Shown here one piece after another: positions 1-12,160 of a stretch of DNA of 64,000 nt (position 1 is its first letter; each line of letters begins with the position of its first letter). Origin of the DNA: Erigeron canadensis (taxonomy: Eukaryota > Streptophyta > Magnoliopsida > Asterales > Asteraceae); the NCBI RefSeq assembly GCF_010389155.1, contig NC_057766.1, forward strand, positions 39,937,516 to 40,001,515, given 5' to 3'. The position numbers and the translations under genes are program-made. The notes under the pieces are model-generated. The model had not been told where the DNA came from, made no database searches, and saw nothing but the letters and a program-made list of their open reading frames with translations.

Positions 1-1283
1 TGATTTCTTGTACCAAATGAAAAAGATGATAAATTGATACTACTAATAAACAATTTCAGTCAAAGTAAGTTATGGTTTTATTTCACACATAACATAAACC
101 TAATTCCATTCCTCCATTTTTTCCGGCAAGATTTATGGCTATGGTTGTTAATCTCCGGCAATGGTTAGTATCCATTTACATTGTAACGACGATCTATGGC
201 TGATAGTGATTAATGGACGGAATTTATAGTAGCAGGCGCCAGCCGGTGGTGGTGAATGGTGTTCAGCAGCGGCGGTGGAGAATGGTGTCTAGCGACGGTC
301 GGCGGTGAACGGAGATTTGTTGTTCAGTGAATCGATGAAGGTTAGTGATGATTTGAGGGAATCAATGGTTTGTAACTTTACAGAAGGGTTTTTTAGGCAA
401 AATGTCAAATTCCAATGGAATTGAAAACTTTCCATTGGAAGAGTGAAGGAATTCCAAATTCTGTATTTGAAGAAATTTTAAGGAAAATTTCCAATTCCAA
501 TTCCATAGTTTTCTCCAACCAAACACAAGAAAGAAGGGAATTCAAATTTCAATTCCAAAGAATTCCTAGGAATTCAGTGAACCAAACACCCCCTAAGTTT
601 TCAAGCAAAGTCCCATACCAATATTTGTACAGTCAAATATGTACCATTATCATCTAAAATCATTTACGGAGTATGATGCATGATTCGGTAAAATACCAAA
701 TCAGATAGAAGTTAAAAGGAAAAAAAAAAGTTACCCCAACAGTCATGTTAGACCAGTTAAGGTAATCTTGACTATTGATTATTCAAATATTATCTTTGAA
801 TCTTGTTCCCTAATTTTTAATCAAGGGTCAAGATTTCTTCAATTTGACTCAAGTTGGAGAAATAACTTGAGTAAATCTCCTCCCGAAAATATAATGATAT
901 TGATATTACTTATTAGCATTATTCTTTTCTTTTTTATTTTATTTTTTAATACTGTTTCCTTTTTGACTTTTTACTTTCATTGGCATTTAATTTTTTTTGT
1001 ATGTACGTTCACATGAAACTCCCAAAATTCCAAATAGAGATATAATGAAAATAGTCTGATATACATGCAAACACATACATTGACAGGTAAACCGGTTTTA
1101 GCTATAAGCTGGAAACATAGTAAAAAATTGGACCTTATATGTAAATGTAAATGCAAACGCGAAAACCATTTGAATCGAATCCTGATATATCCCATAAAAC
1201 GCTAAGTTCTAGCAAAACATAACTTTATACGGTACAAATTACTTATACCAGATTATTATTGAGTAACATTATGATTCAAACAA
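1..1283. other. Intergenic DNA with a MITE-like segment
   Basis: I see no coding gene here. Positions 396-593 are rich in GGAATT/AATTCC and end with a motif reading ACCAAACACCCCC followed by TAA. This resembles one end of a PIF/Harbinger-type MITE; a related segment lies at 39172. Positions 235-320 are locally GC-rich (GGTGGT and GGCGGC runs), unlike the surrounding AT-rich DNA, and I cannot assign them. Confidence 0.4.
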
Positions 1284-1481
1284 TCACCCATTGATGGAAA
1301 CTTGATGACCTCGACATCTTGAAAAAATAGCCTTTGGGATCTTCATGTGTGTGAGAGTTTTGAGTTTCTTGATCAAATGCCCAAAAATTTGAGCTTTGAT
1401 CTCTCCTCTCTTTGGTGGAAGGCATGCCATCCTCCTTATTTTTTTGCTCTTCTTCTCAACCCATTTACTTTGACTTTTCAT
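1284..1481 (-). CDS. Small basic protein with LPPKRG motif (65 aa)
   Basis: Single-exon ORF of 65 codons starting at the ATG at 1481. The protein is very basic (KKSKKIRR near residue 11) and contains CLPPKRGEIKAQIF around residues 20-33. To my recollection, short plant proteins of unknown function share a core of the type LPPKRGxIKxxIF; that resemblance is why I call this a gene rather than a chance ORF. Upstream on the minus strand, a TATA-like CTATAAAT lies at 1551-1558, about 70 bp before the ATG, and a TTGACT (W-box-like) sits at about 1569-1576. That fits a stress-responsive promoter but does not prove it. No signal peptide or membrane segment is visible. The frame stays open upstream, but only through non-ATG codons. 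Function unknown. Confidence 0.6.
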   Translation of the reverse strand: MKSQSKWVEKKSKKIRRMACLPPKRGEIKAQIFGHLIKKLKTLTHMKIPKAIFSRCRGHQVSING

Positions 1482-2849
1482 TGTAGAAATTAAACACACT
1501 TTGTTTTCAAACAGGGACAAGTGCGAGAAATGATTGTATGGTCATGGGGAATTTATAGACTTGTATATAGTCAAAGGAGTTCACACACAGTGAGTGTGTT
1601 GTGTGTGGTTGTGCTTGACTAAGATTAATCTGGCCAAAAATTAGTTGTTTACTTTAATGTTGACTTTTCTAATAAGTCAGTTTAGATTCTTATGAGTCAT
1701 GTATAGGCTCTTACGAGGTGGGCCAAGTTATTACAAAATGATATAATTTTTACGGGTTGAGTCAAGTTATAATAATATATGATCAAATAAATGTCATAGT
1801 TTGATAATATTATTGTTGTATACTTAATATATAATATATAATTATATATTATATTTATGGTCACATGAATTTTGTATTAATTATGTATTTTTGATTTTTA
1901 TAGTGATAAATTGTAAGTTTATGAGTCATAACTATCGAATATATAATATTTTAATAAATATATTAAGATAATAAACTTCTATTATATTTACAAATATGTC
2001 ACATATATATGATTCTACCGTCTAACTCGAGTAAAAGAACACGAGTCTACTCAAGTTAGCCTACGAAATTTAATTATTTACTATGGTTTCTAGTTTATTA
2101 GGCTCAAAAAAGTTACTATTGTCAAAGGGGTGCGTCTACACACAATGTGTGTGTGGTTTGTGTGAGTGAAGTGAATGCATAATAGTTGACTTGCTTGACT
2201 TTGACTTAGATATATTTTTAGTTAAACCGTCTCTTTGATTATAATATCATTCAATCTAATAAAAATCTTATTCTGTAAGTCTAATAATGATTTAATAAGA
2301 ACGAGATGCCACGAAAGTTTGGATAATCTTTCTTTATTACTTCTAGTATGAATGGTGAAGGTGTGGTCAAAGGTCAAGCATCACCCTCTATAGTCAACAT
2401 GGCAAACAGTCAAAAGTCAATATATATTTGAAGAAATGAAGATTTATACAAGCCATTTTGACCGTTTAATAACATTAATAGTTGGTGTGACCCGCCACAT
2501 GTGCTGTTTGGTATGTAGTGATAGATATAAGCCCGTTTAATGGCATGTAGTTAACTATATTGAAGGGTTCTAATTCACCCATCTCTGAAATTTTAATACT
2601 ACACATTTCGAGCTCAAGTAGAACAGACTTCGCTATTCGTCTTACTGTCTTATAGTGAGACATCCGTGCAAACAGTTGTGGACTAAGCAGAAATGAGGAT
2701 GTCGGATATGAGAATATGAAATTTTGATTGAATATAGAATCTTTGATCAGTGGATGTACCTATAAAAAAAACGGTGTGTTAAGAAACTCGCTTCCATTCT
2801 AGCTAAAAAAGCAATTTCATTAGGTAGGTCAATGCTTTTCATGGTTATA
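1482..2849. other. AT-rich intergenic DNA upstream of the small gene
   Basis: No gene is recognisable. The stretch includes the putative promoter of the small minus-strand gene (1540-1640). Around 2114-2200 there is a diverged second copy of its GTCAAAGG plus TGTGTG-rich stretch. The rest is low-complexity AT-rich sequence. Confidence 0.4.
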
Positions 2850-2881
2850 CTAGCGTGGATATGGCCGTGCAATACACGGCC
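2850..2881 (-). mobile_element. Helitron 3' terminus (minus strand)
   Basis: Read on the minus strand there is a perfect 7-bp stem, GGCCGTG/CACGGCC, with a 5-nt loop (2863-2881). CTAG (2850-2853) follows about nine bases later, and the next base is T. A hairpin shortly before CTRR, inserted next to T, is the defining Helitron 3' end. The body should extend toward higher coordinates, but I could not place its 5' end, so only the terminus is annotated. Confidence 0.55.
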
Positions 2882-4178
2882 CACTAAATTTGATATCTTT
2901 CATATAATGGCATGAGTTTAACGTAAATGGCACGGTTAACCTTTTTCGTATATTGTATCGTTTGTTTTTAAGTTTTTCTTGTTCTATTTGGTTATATTTT
3001 TTTTACTCTTATTATAATCTATAGCACCTTGTTAGGTGGTCATTGTTATTTGTAATGTCAGTTTTTTTTGTATAATGTTAAAGACTTCGTTAGTTAGATT
3101 CAAAAGACTGATCACATATTGTTTCAATGCATTCATCAATTTACAAAAGACTATAAAATACAGACATACTATAAAAGTTAAGTTTTTTCAATGAATTTTT
3201 TCTTACAATTTTTTTTTTCTTACAATTGAAAGTCAAAAACCCATTATTATGTGATAGTGGGATGGGTCCTTGCTGTAACACCAGGGGAAGTCCTATAGGT
3301 ATGTTTCTGAAGGATCTTGATTTAATTAAATGTTTAACAAATTATATTTTTTGCAACGTGATGTGGTTATATTAACTGTTTCATTGTGCATAGTCTTTGC
3401 TTTCCAAATATCACCTTCAACCATAAATGATACAATTATAACAATAATTTTTGCTTTAACATATCACTATATCTTCAACAACAAATGATACAATTATAAC
3501 AATAATTGCTAAAGAACAAAACACTAAGTTATGAATTTGTAAATCCAACGCCAAATATATATATAAAAAAACACACACACACGTCAACATCACTTTTGTC
3601 CATTGTCCAAGCGTAAAATACACCTTTAGATTTATTTAGACTTTGAAATTTCGAGTTTAAAAGCTTGAAACAACATAAAAATAAAATACGAAATAGTTGT
3701 TTGCTTTTTAAATTTTAACTCTTGTCTTATTATCATTTAACAACAAAAAAAATTTACTTTTTTTTTTCATATTATGACTGATGTAACTAATGATGCAACT
3801 CTTGTGAAATGAAATATTACATTTAGAAGTTTTAATTACATGACGATAAGAAATATTTGAATGTTTTGATTAAAAAATTTAGGATCGTTATCAGTTTACA
3901 ACTAAAGTTGTATAATAATAAAATATTAATAATCTAATCAGGGTAAATCCCTTTTACCCGATAATAAAATATTAATAGATTTGTAATTTGTATCATGACT
4001 TTAAATATTTTATCAAATCTAATTATTTTCTTTAATTGTTTTTTTGAGAATTTGTAAACTTAAAATCGTTTTATCATTTTTTAAATGTTATATTATGTTG
4101 ATGTTGTATTGAGTTTTTCAATGAAGATATATTATAACTCGTTACTCTGTATATTGTATTTTTAATGAATAGTTATCT
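2882..4178. other. AT-rich intergenic DNA, possible Helitron body
   Basis: No ORF of note and no recognised protein. It may be the body of the Helitron whose 3' end is at 2850. Short near-duplicate stretches such as AAATGATACAATTATAACAA at about 3425 and 3485 suggest old local duplication. Confidence 0.3.
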
Positions 4179-4187
4179 TAATTATAA

Positions 4188-5409
4188 GAGAAAATTACAT
4201 TTTTAGTATCTCAAGTTGTCAGCTTTTGCACTTTTAATCTCTAACTCAAAAAATTGCAGCTTTCATACCTAAAGTTTTGTGTTTTTTTCAGTTTTGGTAC
4301 CACGTTCATACGGCGTTAATTTTTGCCGTTAACGCCCTCACGTGACAAACACGTGAGGGGTATTTTAGTCTTTTGGCCCATTCTTTTGAGAAATTTACAC
4401 TTTTGATACCTCAAGTTGTCAATTTTTTCACTTTCGGTACCTTAAGTTGTCAATTTTTTCACTTTTGACAAACATATTTTTAATACACTCTCCAATTTTC
4501 ATCTCAAATATTAGCATCTATCAAACAACACACACTCAAAAATCAACACACATAATTTTTTTATTTTTTCTACGGCTCTTAAAAAAACACCCAATGGTGT
4601 GTATCCATTCTTGAAATATTATATGTTGTTGGTGTAATTACGGGTGATGGTGGAAGAACTGAATGCATTGGTGGATCGATGGCCGAAAAAAAACTCATGT
4701 CGCCGGAATACGCACCCACCATCGATCTCTTTTCTTCATATTATTGAAAACCCTCTCACCCCTAAATTACCCTATTCTTCGATCGGAATATGCTACAAAT
4801 GAAATTTGATTGGAATCTGGTACAAACGAGATCTGAACGGAATCTGTTACAGATGATTATATTTGCTACAAACGAGATTAGATCGGAATATCTAGCTAAG
4901 GTGGAGGTCGTGGTGCCTGGTGAGGAAGGAGATAGTCGGTAACCCTTTCTGGCGGTGTATGATTTATATAAGAGATTTGAATTTATTTACGCATGTTTAT
5001 GTATTGGATTTGGTATGGTATAGAGATATAGGTATACATGGATATATGGATGATCGCAATGTGTGTTGATTTTTGAGTGTGTGTTGTTTGATAGATGCTA
5101 ATGTGTGAGATGAAAATTGGAGAGTATAATAAAAATATGTTGTCTACTTGAGGTACCAAAAGTGAAAAAATTGACAATTTGAGGTATCAAAAGTGTAATT
5201 TTGTCAAAAAAAGAGGGGGGTCAAAAGACTAAAATACCCCTCAAGTGTTTGTCACGTGAGGGTGTCAACGGAAAAAATTAACGCCGTCTGTACGTGGTAC
5301 CAAAACTGAAAAAAACACAAAACTTTAGGTATGAAAACTGCAATTTTTTGAGTTGGAGACTATTAATGCAAAAGCTGACAATTTAAGATACCAAAAGTGT
5401 AATTTTCTC
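4188..5409. mobile_element. Non-autonomous Mutator-like element, long TIRs
   Basis: The first ~365 bp (4188 to about 4555) and the last ~360 bp (about 5050-5409) are inverted copies starting GAGAAAATTACA. They align almost throughout, including a CACGTGAGGGG-type block. The element is bracketed by perfect 9-bp direct repeats, TAATTATAA, at 4179-4187 and 5410-5418. TIRs of hundreds of bp plus a 9-bp duplication are the signature of Mutator-like elements. The ~490-bp centre has no transposase and no convincing ORF, so the element is non-autonomous. The left TIR carries an extra tandem copy of TTGTCAATTTTTTCACTTT. Confidence 0.85.
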
Positions 5410-5418
5410 TAATTATAA

Positions 5419-5908
5419 TTTTTAACCGTATAACATATTGGTTCAATCTAATATATTTATGTTATATATAATGGACACTCAAAGACTCATTTTATTTCCA
5501 TCTTTTTCTCTAATTTTCTTTCCTTCGGATTATACTTGAAAACATGGAAGACTATTTGACAAAGATACGGTTAGAAACTTCTCTTTTCTAACACATTACT
5601 TGTTTAAGATACTAAGTCTCTTGTTCCAATAATAATGTCCTTAAACTATTTTAAATAAAGCCATCTACAAATTAAAGAATTTATTTTACATATTTGACCC
5701 ATGTTTGTTAGAGAAAGTTTGTACATGTGAACAGAAAAAAAAGGCATACATATCTACCAAGTACAATATTCACATACCCACAAAAATAGTTAAGGTGGAT
5801 TATAAGATTCAGAAAATCTACAGTCATAAATAGACATATATGTGTATGTTACACCCATGACTAAAAGAATTTATCCAAATAAGTCAAAGCAGGGGTAGAC
5901 AAATTGGA
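5419..5908. other. Intergenic spacer between MULE and hAT
   Basis: AT-rich DNA with no gene or repeat that I recognise. Confidence 0.4.
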
Positions 5909-6563
5909 TTCATGCCTAAGGATCTAAACGAGTCAAGCCTGCTCGATACCTATTCGAATTCGATTCGTAAAAAGCTCGTTTCGAGCCGAGCTTAAACGAG
6001 TTCAAGTCGAATTCGAGCTTAATTTTTGACTCGTTAACTAATCGAGCTCGAACTTTATATGTATAATTCGATTAAGCTCGCGAGCCTAAACGAGCTTATA
6101 TAATATATACTATATATATATAGATTAACAATAATAAATGTGTCCCTTTTTTTTAGACAATCCGTTTAATTTCCATTTAATGGTTAATATGCTTACAAAC
6201 CTTTCAATTCCCATTTGCATTTCCCATTTGCACTCCTTTAAGCATTTCCCAGATTTCAATTTAAAATGAGCGGTACAAAGCTCATTTCTTCCCACATACA
6301 TATACAATACCGCCCATTTTGTCTTCTCCTCTTCTATTACTTTTATTCCGTCTCTGCCTATTCCTTGAACAAAGTAGCAACTAGCAAAGTAACAGGTATG
6401 TTTCTTCTCTCTTCTTTTTTTATGCTTATATTGATCTATTTCTTTCATGTTGTTAAACTATAATGGAATTGGAAGGATCTCTATTTTCTTCATGCTTAGG
6501 GTTTAGGATTAAGATTTATAATAGGTTTTCATCCCTATCATATCTGATCGAGAAATCCCTATC

Positions 6564-7866
6564 TGTAACGCCCCTAACTTACAAAATGATATCAAAAAGA
6601 ACTTAAAGGACAAAAGGGACATTAATCTTATTGAAAGTCAACCAAAGTCAAAGTAACAAAATATTCAAGAGTACTTATAAGCCAACATAAAGAACTAAAG
6701 CTTTGAAGAACTCTAAGGCCAAAGGTGCTAAGTCCAAATCATTCTACGCTCTTCGCTCGTTTCCAATGCCCCCTTGATCACCTGCCGTATAAGGAAGAAA
6801 AAGGAATACGGCTGAGCAAAAAGCTCAGTGAACGGATATGACAAAAGCAGGAATATAGTATGAAAAGAAGAGACGTATATTTCAAACAAACTTATTACCT
6901 TAACAAACTTATTTCAAAACAAAGTTCAAATATGTATGATTCCATCATATATTATACATCAAATATATATATATATACATATATATATATATCAAATATA
7001 AAACCAAGTTTCATAAAATAGTGCACATAAGAGTCAAACAAATAAGGGCCGAATGAATTCATAGGGTAGCTACTCCACTAATCATTCATTTATGGTGCGA
7101 AACGCCTCGTCTGACACTACGATAAGCGCCCACCGTCAAACAAATATTACCTAGGACCGATCCATACGCCTCCTATCAAATATAATATAATGAGCTCGAA
7201 CCACACCGGGTTATCAAAAGGAGATGCCGTAGAACAAATCAAATACACCGCTACGGACGGTGCCACGTCATTGGTGTCACAATAACGCGCCCATGGGACC
7301 TCCATGGATAGGTTACTCTTATATGCATATCTTAAGAAACCGTTTTGACCAACTTATATTTATAGATATGTCGAATAAGTTTTTAAGAGACAAATGAGTT
7401 TTTGGACAAATAGAAAATAAAAAAAAAAATTTAAGACATTTAAATATAAACTTAAATTCACATCTCTATCACTCCATAATATGCGACAGTATTATTTTCG
7501 TTAATCAATGGGCATATATGAGTGTACGAATTGGGGAACACTCGTACGAATCACCGCATTAAATGTAACACCCAAACGCAACTCTTTCGGGACTATTATT
7601 AAATTGGGTTTCAAGAGATGGTTTTGACACACTTAATATATATCAAAAATATTATAATTTTCAAATCAAAGAATTATATTCAAATGTTAACAAACAAATA
7701 ATTTTTCAAATGATATATCGAATCCATACAAATTCACAAAATTTAAATGAAGTTTTGAGAAGAAAGATTTTACCGGAGGGATCCTAATACCACCTAGAAT
7801 ATCCGTACCTTATCGTCGATCACAAATATTGCCAAAATGAGGGAATCACCGAAGGAATATGATCAC
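6564..7866 (+). mobile_element. Candidate solo LTR nested in the hAT element
   Basis: Starts TGTAACGCCCC, a common start of plant Ty3/gypsy LTRs. It contains a stretch around 6760-6840 (ATACGGCTGAGCAAAAAGCT and then CAGTGAACGG) of the kind often seen near such LTR termini. Five-base direct repeats CTATC flank it (6559-6563 and 7867-7871). Against this, the right end reads ATCAC rather than the expected CA, so the right boundary is uncertain. No internal retroelement domains are present. Confidence 0.35.
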
Positions 7867-9047
7867 CTATCCAAATCTAACAAATACGAAAGTATAAGCA
7901 CAAAATATATTTAAATAGGGAGTATGTAATATCCTTGATATTTTTATGAGTTTAATATATGCTTTATTTTAAATATTATCATTATATATACAATTTTTTT
8001 TTTATTACAGATGTATATTACAAAATTTAAGAATTCCAATTTACCGTTCTGTACAATAATATATATAAGCCAAGTTCGTATATATATTTTCCACATCATA
8101 ATGCCATCACCAAATACTAATTATTTATCAAACTTATCAAACTTGAACAGATTGTTAAATGTGACATTAACACATTTATTTTATATATTGCATGGACTTA
8201 TTTGATTATAAAATCTTGAGTTACCGAATAGGATTAGTTAATTGATATGTTTCATGCCACTAGTTAATTATATCCAAAAATAATACATCTATGTACTTGT
8301 TTTATTAATCTGTTTCATAAAACTAAAACTATAATTATGGAGCTAAAAGATTTCCCCATAATATAGTGTATTACGAAAGATAATTTTCATGCCCAACCCA
8401 CAATCAATTTTATCAATAAAAATATACACAAATTTTGCAAGACTTTTTAAACGACAATAATTAACTCTTAAAACAAAACCAATGGATTTAAATCAACATT
8501 TGAAATATACATGATATAGTGAATACTATTATACTAGCAGATTATATATCAACAAATGAGCAATTTTTTTTTAAATAAAGCTAAAATATAGCTTGTAACT
8601 AGAAGACCAGTAAAATAACTATATGGTGTAAAAACATCATAATATTTATAGTATAAAATCTTATAAAGCAAAACTTACCAAAAGGAAATGATGCCTGCAA
8701 ATTGAATAATACTTGTGACTCCTACAACACCCAACCCTTTTATCTATTTGCTTTCTTTTCTTTCTCTGACAATTACTCACGTACACATGGAGAAGAAAAA
8801 AGTCCCAAAATACTTCCAATTGAGACTTAAATATATTAAGGAATGACCATCATTATTTTATTAAGATCCCTCTTTCTTCATAGCCCCACTTATAAATAAT
8901 CTTGTTACAAAATTTCGGATGAAAGCAGTAAACTAGTTTAGTTTTTTAGAGTTCCTTTTTATTATGTTAATTATAAGATTGAGTTTTCTTTTAGTTGCTT
9001 AGTCTATTTAAACATGTATTGCTATAACCGTCCGTATTATCACTCAA

Positions 9048-9167
9048 TTCGTTCCACCAAGAGTCATGTTGTAATTGCCATTTATTTTCCACTATCCCTT
9101 CATTAAGTTCGTTCCACCAAGAGTCATGTTGTAATTGCCATTTATTTTCCACTATCCCTTCATTAAG
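9048..9167. repeat. Exact 60-bp tandem duplication
   Basis: A 60-bp unit beginning TTCGTTCCACCAAGAGTCAT occurs twice in immediate succession (9048-9107 and 9108-9167) with no difference that I can see. The identity implies a recent duplication. It lies inside the hAT element upstream of the transposase. Confidence 0.9.
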
Positions 9168-9657
9168 ATTACTCCTGATAATACACTTATAAGCATCGTT
9201 ATGAGTACTAGCTTTTGATTTAGTTTTATTATACTATAGTTTATTTATTCTATTAATATCATGAAAGGGAGCAAGAGTATTATTATTACTTCTTCATGTG
9301 ACATTAATTTTGTTAGTGTAATTTTTTTTTTCTTAAATTTCGGTCATAGTGCTAGACACAAACTAACTACATATATATTTTTCTTAACATAATATTTTCC
9401 CTTTGCTTTATAATTTAATGAGATTTATCTAAATATTTTACGTATAATCAAATTATAGTGTTTTAATTTTATAGGATATTACACTATCATAAAAAAAAGA
9501 CTACGATTAAACATAAAAAATGTATTGTCACTATGTTCAGTAGGCACTTGATGTGATTCCTTTTTTGTTTCGAACTCTTGCCATAAACAAAGTAATAATG
9601 CAAAAGCTGGTTGATAACAGTATTATTAATCCAATGTAGGAATCTAAATCAAACCCA

Positions 9658-12160
9658 ATGCAACAACAATCTGTCAATGGCTCGAATAATCATTCATCTC
9701 AATCTGCATATATTAATCTTGAGAGCGAGGAGATACCGCATAGTGATAATGCACCGGATAATACTAGTGAACATGCAGACTTACAAGAGGAAAATGTTGA
9801 AACTGGTGACAATGAAGATCGAGTGACATTAAAGCGTAAACGTTCACAAACCTCATCAGTTTGGACCGAATTTGAAAAAGTGACTCTTAGAAATGGTGAC
9901 CAAAAAGTTGAGTGTAAACACTGCCATAAAATGCTTGTTGTCTCTAAAAGCGGTACTACAACATCATTTAAGCGACACTTGAAGTGTTGCTTAAAACACA
10001 AAGAATACCAAAGAACCCAGCAGTTGCTAAACTTTCAACGAGTTGCACCTGATGTAAACATAGGATCTAACAAGTCACGTCTCTTGATTAGACCCAATGC
10101 AAAGTATGATGATAACAAGATGAGAGAAGCAGTTGCTCTTTGGGTAATGGGTACAGAGCAACCGTTTTCTACTGTGGAAGATGAATTGTTTGTTTTCATG
10201 ATGCAGACTGCTAATCCTTTGTATGATAAGGTAACTAGGGTAACAACTAGATCAGATTGTTTCAAGGTGTATGAGTATGAAAAGAAACAGTTGAAAGACC
10301 TTATTGATGCTGCCTCGGCAATCAGTTTGACAACTGATTGTTGGAGATCATCTCATCAGAAAATTGAGTATATGGCCATCACGGGGCACTTCATTGACCA
10401 TAATTGGAGGTTTGATTTTATATATATATTTAACTCTAATGTTAATGATACTCATCTATTTTATAGTTATCATCATTGGCATGACCCCGATTTCTCTTTT
10501 ATTCATCTATGCTTGTTTTCACAGATTGCACAAACGTTTGCTAAGTTTTGTTCATGTCCCTCCTCCACGTACTGGGCGTGACATTGCAGATGGTATTTAC
10601 AAATGCTTAAAGGAGTAGAAAATCGATGATAAGGTCTTCTCAATCTCTGTGGATAATGTCGCATATAATGACAAGGTTGTGGATACATTGAAAACCAATA
10701 TCTCTAGAGTAAGAAAACTTGTATGTGATGGTAAGTTGTTTCACGTTAGATGTTGTGCGCATATTCTTAATCTTGTTGTTAAAGACGGGCTTTCGGAAAT
10801 TGCTTCCGTTATTGGAGAAGTCCGTGAAGTTGTAAAATATATCAACCATTCAGAGGCAAGACGTCAGTCATTTTCGAAAGTTGCTGATAAACAAAATGTG
10901 AAGGATAGAAGATTATTGATCGATTGTCCAACTAGGTGGAACTCCACGTATGAAATGTTGTCCCTTGCTCTTAAGTTTAAAGATGTTATTCCAGAGTACG
11001 TTTCTATTTTGATTATATATTGTTTTTTAAATATTTTATTTTATATGAGGGTGAACCATAATTAACTGTTGGCTGTTTTCTAAGATATGCTCTCGATGAG
11101 ACTCACTTCAAGCATGTGCCTAGCTATCAAGATTGGGAAAACGTAGAGAAAGTTTGTAAAATTCTGAAAGTTTTTAAGGTATGCACCTCTTGTTGTACAT
11201 TCATCTATATCATTCTCTAATAATAAAACTTTGATAACTATTTTATATTCTCAGATGTGCACCAATATCATATCAGGAAGTCATTATCCTACTGCTAATT
11301 TGTACCTAATAGAGGTGTATAAAGTCAAGGAAACATTAGATGAAGCTTCAGAGTCTGAAGATGATTTTATTCGTAAAATGGTGAAAAAAATGAAAGAAAA
11401 ATTCGACAAGTATTGGGGTGAGTGTCATCTGCTTATGGCAATAGCTTCTGTCCTCGATCCTAAGTTCAAAAAATGGTTGATTGGACAAGCCTATCCAATA
11501 TTATATACACCAGTCGAAGCTGCCAACAACATTAAGTCAGTGGAGGACGCCCTTGATCGTATGTATAAAGAGTATTTGGAGGCACATGATGCATTAGTTA
11601 GGGAAGCTGCAACACGAGGAAGTGAATTTTCTGGAGGGGGCACAACTACAAAGTCCAATGAAAACACCTCACATGGATCGGGATGGGATGCGTATATGCA
11701 GTTTGTTAAAAATGTGGACATGGAAAAACCACGTGAGTCTGAGCTTAAGATGTACTACGATGAAGGTATATACAAAGTGCAAGGAGGAATGGAGACATTT
11801 AGTGCATTGGATTGGTGGAACGTTCACAAGTTTAAGTATCCTGTTTTGTCGAAGATGGCTACCGATGTTCTTGCTGTACCAGTTTCTACAGTTGCATCTG
11901 AGGCAATATTTAGTGCCGGAGGCAGAGTTATTGACCCTTATCGGTCTAATTTGGCTCCTGAAACAGTAGAGATGCTTATTTGTGGAGGCGATTGGATTAG
12001 GCAACATTACGGATTAAAAAGTAAAACGAAGGTATGCTTTGAGAACTTGAAAAATCTGTGATTTAATTTTCTGTTTCTTCTAACTATTTTTTTTTCTTTT
12101 ATGTAGAAAGAGGACATGCCCATTGAGGTCTTACTACCTACTATGCAACAAGCAAACTAA
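9658..12160 (+). pseudogene. hAT transposase (RICESLEEPER-like), one nonsense codon
   Basis: Would cut and paste the enclosing hAT element. Inferred exons are 9658-10409, 10525-10995, 11085-11178, 11255-12031 and 12107-12160; phases join without a shift over 715 codons. An N-terminal BED zinc finger (about residues 66-116) shows VWTEFEK and CKHCHK followed by the distal FKRHLKCCLKH ligands. The catalytic core carries the family motifs PPPRTGRDIADGIYKC, FHVRCCAHILNLVVKDGL and DCPTRWNSTYEML. The C-terminal dimerisation domain has LDWWNVHKFKYPVLSKMA and VPVSTVASEAIFSAGGR. The only clear lesion is TAG at 10616-10618, where relatives have a tryptophan codon, so I call it a pseudogene. It is otherwise well preserved, suggesting fairly recent activity. 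Confidence 0.85.

Noticed and set aside
9699..10001. Minus-strand frame over the BED-finger exon
   Set aside because: Shadow of the hAT transposase exon 1.
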